In this document: one piece after another, positions 59,901-64,000 of the stretch
Position numbering within the stretch: position 1 is the stretch's first letter
How the letters are laid out: each line of letters starts with the position of its first letter
Assembly (NCBI GenBank): GCA_021234155.1
Contig: JAJEKV010000411.1
Coordinates: 124,001 to 188,000 of the forward strand
DNA length: 64,000 bases
DNA from: Isoetes taiwanensis
Taxonomy: Eukaryota; Streptophyta; Lycopodiopsida; Isoetales; Isoetaceae
Reading direction: 5' to 3'
Notes under the pieces: generated by a model
What the model was told of the DNA's origin: nothing
What the model saw: the letters and a program-made list of their open reading frames with translations, nothing else
The model's database searches: none
Made by a program: the position numbers and the translations under genes

Positions 59901-62064
59901 GACGAGAAACTATAGGCATTTTTGGTGCAGCTCAAGCAGTGCTAGTCGTCCAAAGAGGTAGGGGTGCTAGTGTAATTACAGTAACAACTAGACACCAGCT
60001 CATGCTAATCATATCATACATGTGTCATGCTAATACATGTGCCGCTGACATGTGTAGCTGGCCTCTTCAGGAGATGATATGTGGCATACAGATGACGGCA
60101 CATGTCCATAGAAAACGGCACTCACTCCATTTTGTTAGTTCCAAGTAAGTTAGTTGCCTAAGTTAGAGTACAGCATTCTTATGTCCCCAGTTTTGCGTAA
60201 TAAAGTGTTTACTAGTTCGTCTAACAGGAGATTATAATCAATTGCTGGTACACCACAAGGTATGGGCCAGGACATATGATTCTCATATACTACTAGGGGA
60301 ACTTTGCTAATGCATAGGCTCTTCTTCATCATTTTTCTGTCCTTCGGCCTTAAGACACGGGTAATTATGCAAGAAATAAACATAAAATGGATGAAATATG
60401 AGTAAAGTACAACATAATTATCCTACTCCTTAAATACTTTGATGTGGAAAGCAAATTAGGTACATTAGCAAATAATGCAACTGATCAACTCTCTTACCTG
60501 TTGTGCTTTTGCTTCATGGGAGGCTGGAAGCATACAGAAGAATCTGGATCATCAGGAACAACACTATTAGAGCAGGTTGACGAGAGCCCCATCACCATAC
60601 CTTCTTCATCATTAGAATACACTTCTTCTGAAGTAGCAATTGTGATTTCTGAGGGCTCAGTGCTATGTTCTGGTACCTTTTCTTTTTTGTTTACAGATTC
60701 AGCCACTGGTACATGGTCCTTTGCCAGCATTAAAGAAGGTTTATTAACAATTGTTGGCAGATTGCTCATTCTTACTGCTCTAGTCTCAGCATGAGTGTTT
60801 GCAGAGTTGTGACCAGAGGAGCCTGATGGCTTAGGGGCAAGTTGAGGAAGCTCTATATCCTTTGTCATGGATTCAATCAAGTGTCCTTGATTTTCCGGCA
60901 TGCCTGTTCCCGGTTTAACAAGAGCTCCTACGAAGATCGCCTCCTCATCAATAGGTTGTATGACCATTGCATCTTCCACGTGGTGAGAAACAGGCTGCTG
61001 AAACGATGGCTTAGGAAAAAGCATTGGTTGTTTCTCATTGTTCAATGGAGAAGATTCTTGCTTTACGTGCATGGATGTTGTTGACAACAAAGGCTTCCCT
61101 GCAAGCTGTGGCAATGTTTCAGAATGATGTTCCTTTCCAGCAAATACTTTAGTTTCAACATTATTAGGAAGCATTGGCTTTCCTTCCAGCTTTGGAACAC
61201 TTTTCTTTGACACAATTTTTTCCCCTTCTGGAATGTTTCTCAAGATGTTGCCAGATAGTAACTCTTTAAATCTTTCTCTTGAAGTATCCATTGGGGCAGC
61301 AAATTGACCATTGCCTCGTTTTGGTTTAGGAGCAAGGTTTATAGGGTTTTTGCCTGTGACTTTTTCCTCGGTCTTCACATCCCCTGCACTAGAAAATGAA
61401 TCGTTTCTTAATGGACCTGACTGCAAACCTGCTGCCATAAGCTGGGCAGATATGTGTTTAGCTTCCAGAACATCTTTCATTTCCCCGAATTTACTCTTGG
61501 CCTGATTTTTCATTCTAGCCAACTTCTCAATTTCCACAAAACTCAAGTTGGAATTAAGCTTTCTTCCTATAACCTGCAATTGGCACATAAAGCATCATGA
61601 TATGCAACGTCAAATTAGGGTGTATCAGTCCTCTTTTATGTTTTTCGAATTGCATTTTTTTTATTCCACACAAAGTCCACATAAAGCATCAAAATGGAGA
61701 CATGCAACGTCAAATTAGGGTGTATCACTCCTCTCTTATGTTTTTTGAATTGCATTTTTTGAATTCCACTAGAACAGGAGTCTGTCAAATAAAGCAAACA
61801 ACGCTTACGTGCCTTGGTCAAGGTAGTGTGTGAAGACTCCCCTAATAACCTGCCGAATTCCAGCTGCATCAAATCTTGCTTCCCAATGACGCCCTTGTCT
61901 TCTTTGGAGTCATCCCCAGAGTTCAATTCCTTTTTCACACGTTTCTTGGCCACTATAGTAGTCGCATTCCATCTTCTGTTGGAATTGCCCCTCTGATCCC
62001 CACACTTTGACTTGCTTCCCAGAAGCCTTGGAATCACTAACCCTGCTGCTGACAATCCATTCAT
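41970..62064 (-). CDS. Plastid-type S1-domain RNA-binding protein, 13 exons
   Basis: Exons: 62064-61809, 61566-60498, 56764-56674, 56605-56507, 56424-56191, 56110-55997, 45485-45414, 45329-45243, 44563-44492, 43573-43481, 42962-42846, 42195-42127, 42044-41970. All junctions are GT..AG and all phases agree, giving about 815 residues and one stop. The N-terminus is basic and Ser/Arg-rich, like a chloroplast transit peptide. Exon 2 (86-441) is disordered with recurrent LxxKP motifs. The first S1-like OB fold spans about 490-610 (SVIEVEFVRSNAGGMIV, KFGSLAGFLP, VILTSVNRKERRLLFS). A second spans 622-698 (LKVGDVVTCMVSKIDDLGIR, LPIHKSELSW, INLSMKQMN). The C-terminal region (VQVVVRGRRL, YKIVARLGNEIQ) matches AT1G12800-type proteins as I remember them. 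Role in plastid RNA binding is inferred. Exon 2 acceptor could be 61573 instead, but only 61566 keeps frame. Confidence 0.85.
42979..43207. repeat. Two-copy tandem duplication in intron 10 of the S1 gene
   Basis: Copies (about 42979-43087 and 43093-43207) share GTGAGTATAA, CA(G/A)TGGTTCTTTTAGC, CCTAGTTGAATG(C/T)AAAAC and ATATGTTTTGAACCTGTTA. Period about 113 bp, roughly 88% identity with indels. Confidence 0.85.
46281..46285. repeat. Target-site duplication, 5' copy (ATTGC)
   Basis: ATTGC directly precedes the TG of the 5' LTR and recurs directly after the CA of the 3' LTR at 55942-55946. It fixes both borders of the copia element. Confidence 0.9.
46286..46492 (+). repeat. Copia 5' LTR, 207 bp
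   Basis: Starts TGTTAGCAAATAAC and ends ATATCTTCA. It contains TATAAA at 46367-46372 (likely promoter TATA box) and a palindrome around ACACATGTCATGTGT. Seven substitutions and one 4-bp indel separate it from the 3' LTR (about 96.5% identity), so insertion was fairly recent. Confidence 0.95.
46493..46504 (+). promoter_or_regulatory. Primer binding site (Met-tRNA type)
   Basis: TGGTATCAGAGC starts immediately after the LTR. It is the standard plant Ty1/copia site complementary to the 3' end of initiator methionine tRNA and primes minus-strand DNA synthesis. Confidence 0.9.
46842..47360 (+). pseudogene. Copia gag, N-terminal part (split by LINE)
   Basis: Starts MATDANSWKYFIHPVLD and reads through DNYFTWQDAFETNHNLRGL and NMRDYLQQLKALKEKLLAAG to ALKGLPREYENV, the UBN2/copia-gag domain. 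After ISL at 47360 the LINE begins. The rest of gag resumes at 52121 as LQLKLVDAEQGHKRYDQ with a zinc knuckle CFYYGKKGHVKRDC (about 52325). Confidence 0.85.
47434..48248 (+). pseudogene. LINE ORF1 (L1 ORF1p-like)
   Basis: Two overlapping frames (47434-47721 and 47655-48248) joined by a frameshift near 47660. The first has a coiled-coil stretch (LQKRMEFFEMHIIELSKKAR). The second has the RRM-like core (CNIRVLGLDMTADPLDV, PLIIKFKTLEDRLNALKNRR) and C-terminal domain (MDEDLTPMQVEHKKR, WAVYRDGRVIIRDKI). It is homologous to the ORF1 at 26738. Confidence 0.75.
48279..51590 (+). pseudogene. LINE ORF2: endonuclease, RT, C-terminal Cys/His box
   Basis: Endonuclease: AAWNCYGTLRSDPGGLTDL, IIFLSETHETT (catalytic Glu), LLVGDFNARTAD, SVVDYLMGSPAL and GDHSPL. 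RT: GQAGFRRSFSTIDHIFTLRS, CFVDFRKAFKAFDTV, GVKQGCPLSPTLFGLYIDEL, ILLYADDVVLIS (catalytic YADD at about 50405) and LKVNLDKTKVMVF. The C-terminal part has LRVSSHQLEIEAGR and ESEEHFIFTCPVYYEIR (51530), matching the fragment at 40355. A 16-bp tandem duplication at about 50597-50628 and other frameshifts (48540, 48855, 49410, 50370) disrupt it. It would nick DNA and reverse transcribe the LINE RNA. Confidence 0.85.
52064..52094 (+). other. LINE 3'-terminal hairpin, nested element
   Basis: Inner arms AGACC/GGTCT with loop CAAGC; outer arms GTCT/AGAC. It precedes GTTAATATAATC and the repetitive tail. Sequence and position match the hairpin at 26531-26562. Confidence 0.65.
52121..55614 (+). pseudogene. 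Copia gag end and pol: protease, integrase, RT, RNase H
   Basis: Zinc knuckle CFYYGKKGHVKRDC at about 52325. Protease LVDCGATKHLAGQS (52540; DCGA where DSGA is usual) to VPGLLVNLLSV. Pre-integrase LWHARFGRIHLPAL. Integrase LHTDICHL (53173), IVDDFSRHTCVF, ALRSDNAKEYISNEFQ and AHSQNGVGEQKNRTLMNLAR. RT ALAAQKGWPLYQMNFKSAFL, YGLRQAPHCWNQKINAFL and LLYADDTIMTGD (54730). RNase H DSDMASTDLEKRKCITGF and NTTEAELKAL. Frame is lost at several points; a 13-bp tandem duplication near 55436-55461 breaks the last block. Confidence 0.85.
55739..55941 (+). repeat. Copia 3' LTR, 203 bp
   Basis: Starts TGCTAGTGACACATG and ends ATATCTTCA, followed by ATTGC. It pairs with 46286-46492. No canonical polypurine tract abuts it; a GGGGGA stretch lies about 85 bp upstream (55652), which suggests sequence was gained between the tract and the LTR or that the tract is decayed. 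Confidence 0.95.
55942..55946. repeat. Target-site duplication, 3' copy (ATTGC)
   Basis: Pairs with 46281-46285. Confidence 0.9.
56765..57829. other. 3' part of intron 2, no gene seen
   Basis: Intronic sequence between exon 3 and the copia relic. It may contain decayed element sequence; nothing was recognised. Confidence 0.4.
57830..59760 (+). mobile_element. Old Ty1/copia relic in intron 2 of the S1 gene
   Basis: Fragments in copia order on the plus strand. Integrase: EFGGNEFQPICKYSERIL near 57920 and RTYAHSQHE near 58000. The block VEYVFIGYPPDMKTWRC is at 58270. RT start is at 58693-58960 (TYELVPKPAENIIFGAKQ, then RMSILRPVIALAAKKC). RNase H is at 59330-59620 (SHADADMASTD, LTGYASLLGGAPLTWEF). 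Frames change every 50-100 codons. LTRs were not found. It is much more decayed than the copy in intron 6 and is also antisense to the host gene. Confidence 0.75.
59761..60497. other. 5' part of intron 2, possible copia LTR remains
   Basis: 59970-60130 contains repeated ACATGTGTCATG/ACATGTGCC-like words reminiscent of the ACACATGTCATGTG motif of the intron-6 copia LTR. No LTR border can be fixed. Confidence 0.3.
61585..61775. repeat. Two-copy tandem duplication in intron 1 of the S1 gene
   Basis: CATGCAACGTCAAATTAGGG-type sequence occurs with a 100-bp period (CAAATTAGGGTGTATCA at 61611 and 61711). Both copies include ATAAAGCATCA upstream and TTGAATTGCATTTTTT downstream. It lies right next to the exon 2 acceptor. 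Confidence 0.9.

Positions 62065-64000
<1,936 letters not shown>

Noticed and set aside
60444-61084. Plus-strand open frames across S1-gene exon 2
   Set aside because: Antisense shadows of a 1.07 kb coding exon; they have no motif of their own.
61566-61573. Alternative exon 2 acceptor (GCAG) at 61573 in the S1 gene
   Set aside because: It is a good acceptor by sequence, but joining it to the only donor of exon 1 gives an immediate stop; the TATAG site at 61566 keeps the frame.

Overview
The window looks like nuclear DNA of a land plant. It is AT-rich, its genes are split by GT..AG introns, and it carries an ortholog of the land-plant SOSEKI polarity family and a plastid-type S1-domain protein gene. 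About two thirds of it is retrotransposon sequence. The LINE clade at 26.5, 40.3 and 47.4 kb (L1-ORF1p-like ORF1, C-terminal Cys/His box) and the methyltransferase-like relic at 15.5 kb hint at a fern, lycophyte or other non-flowering plant; this is a weak inference and the species is not identified.

Layout. 1-2.4 kb: decayed Ty1/copia element (minus) cut by the window edge, next to a hAT transposase fragment. 4.5-5.2 kb: non-autonomous inverted-repeat element. 5.8-7.9 kb: six-exon SOSEKI/DUF966 gene (minus). 8-15.5 kb: gene-poor, with a foldback repeat, a pair of long diverged direct repeats and short tandem duplications. 15.5-22.5 kb: a decayed methyltransferase-like gene (minus) split by a 6.3 kb poly(A)-tailed L1-type LINE. 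23.2-26.1 kb: hAT remnant. 26.5-27.5 kb: short LINE with ORF1 and a 3' end but no ORF2. 30-33.5 kb: Ty3/gypsy element with an RNase H domain between protease and reverse transcriptase, followed to about 38.8 kb by duplicated copies of a gypsy 3' region carrying small MITEs. 40.3 kb: 5'-truncated LINE.

41.97-62.06 kb: one 13-exon gene on the minus strand for a predicted plastid S1-domain RNA-binding protein of about 815 residues (AT1G12800-like). All exons join in frame. Intron 6 holds a 9.66 kb Ty1/copia element with matching LTRs and a 5-bp target duplication; its gag is split by a 4.76 kb LINE. Intron 2 holds an older copia relic. Both intronic copia elements are antisense to the host gene. 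A 161-bp CT/GA microsatellite lies about 0.8 kb upstream of the start codon.

The two host genes have no obvious functional link. The main biological interest is in the mobile elements: a LINE 3'-terminal hairpin shared by several copies, an ORF1-only LINE resembling mammalian HAL1, a gypsy element with unusual domain order, a MITE whose empty site is preserved in a neighbouring duplicate, and many two-copy tandem duplications. No CRISPR array, rRNA or tRNA gene was seen.
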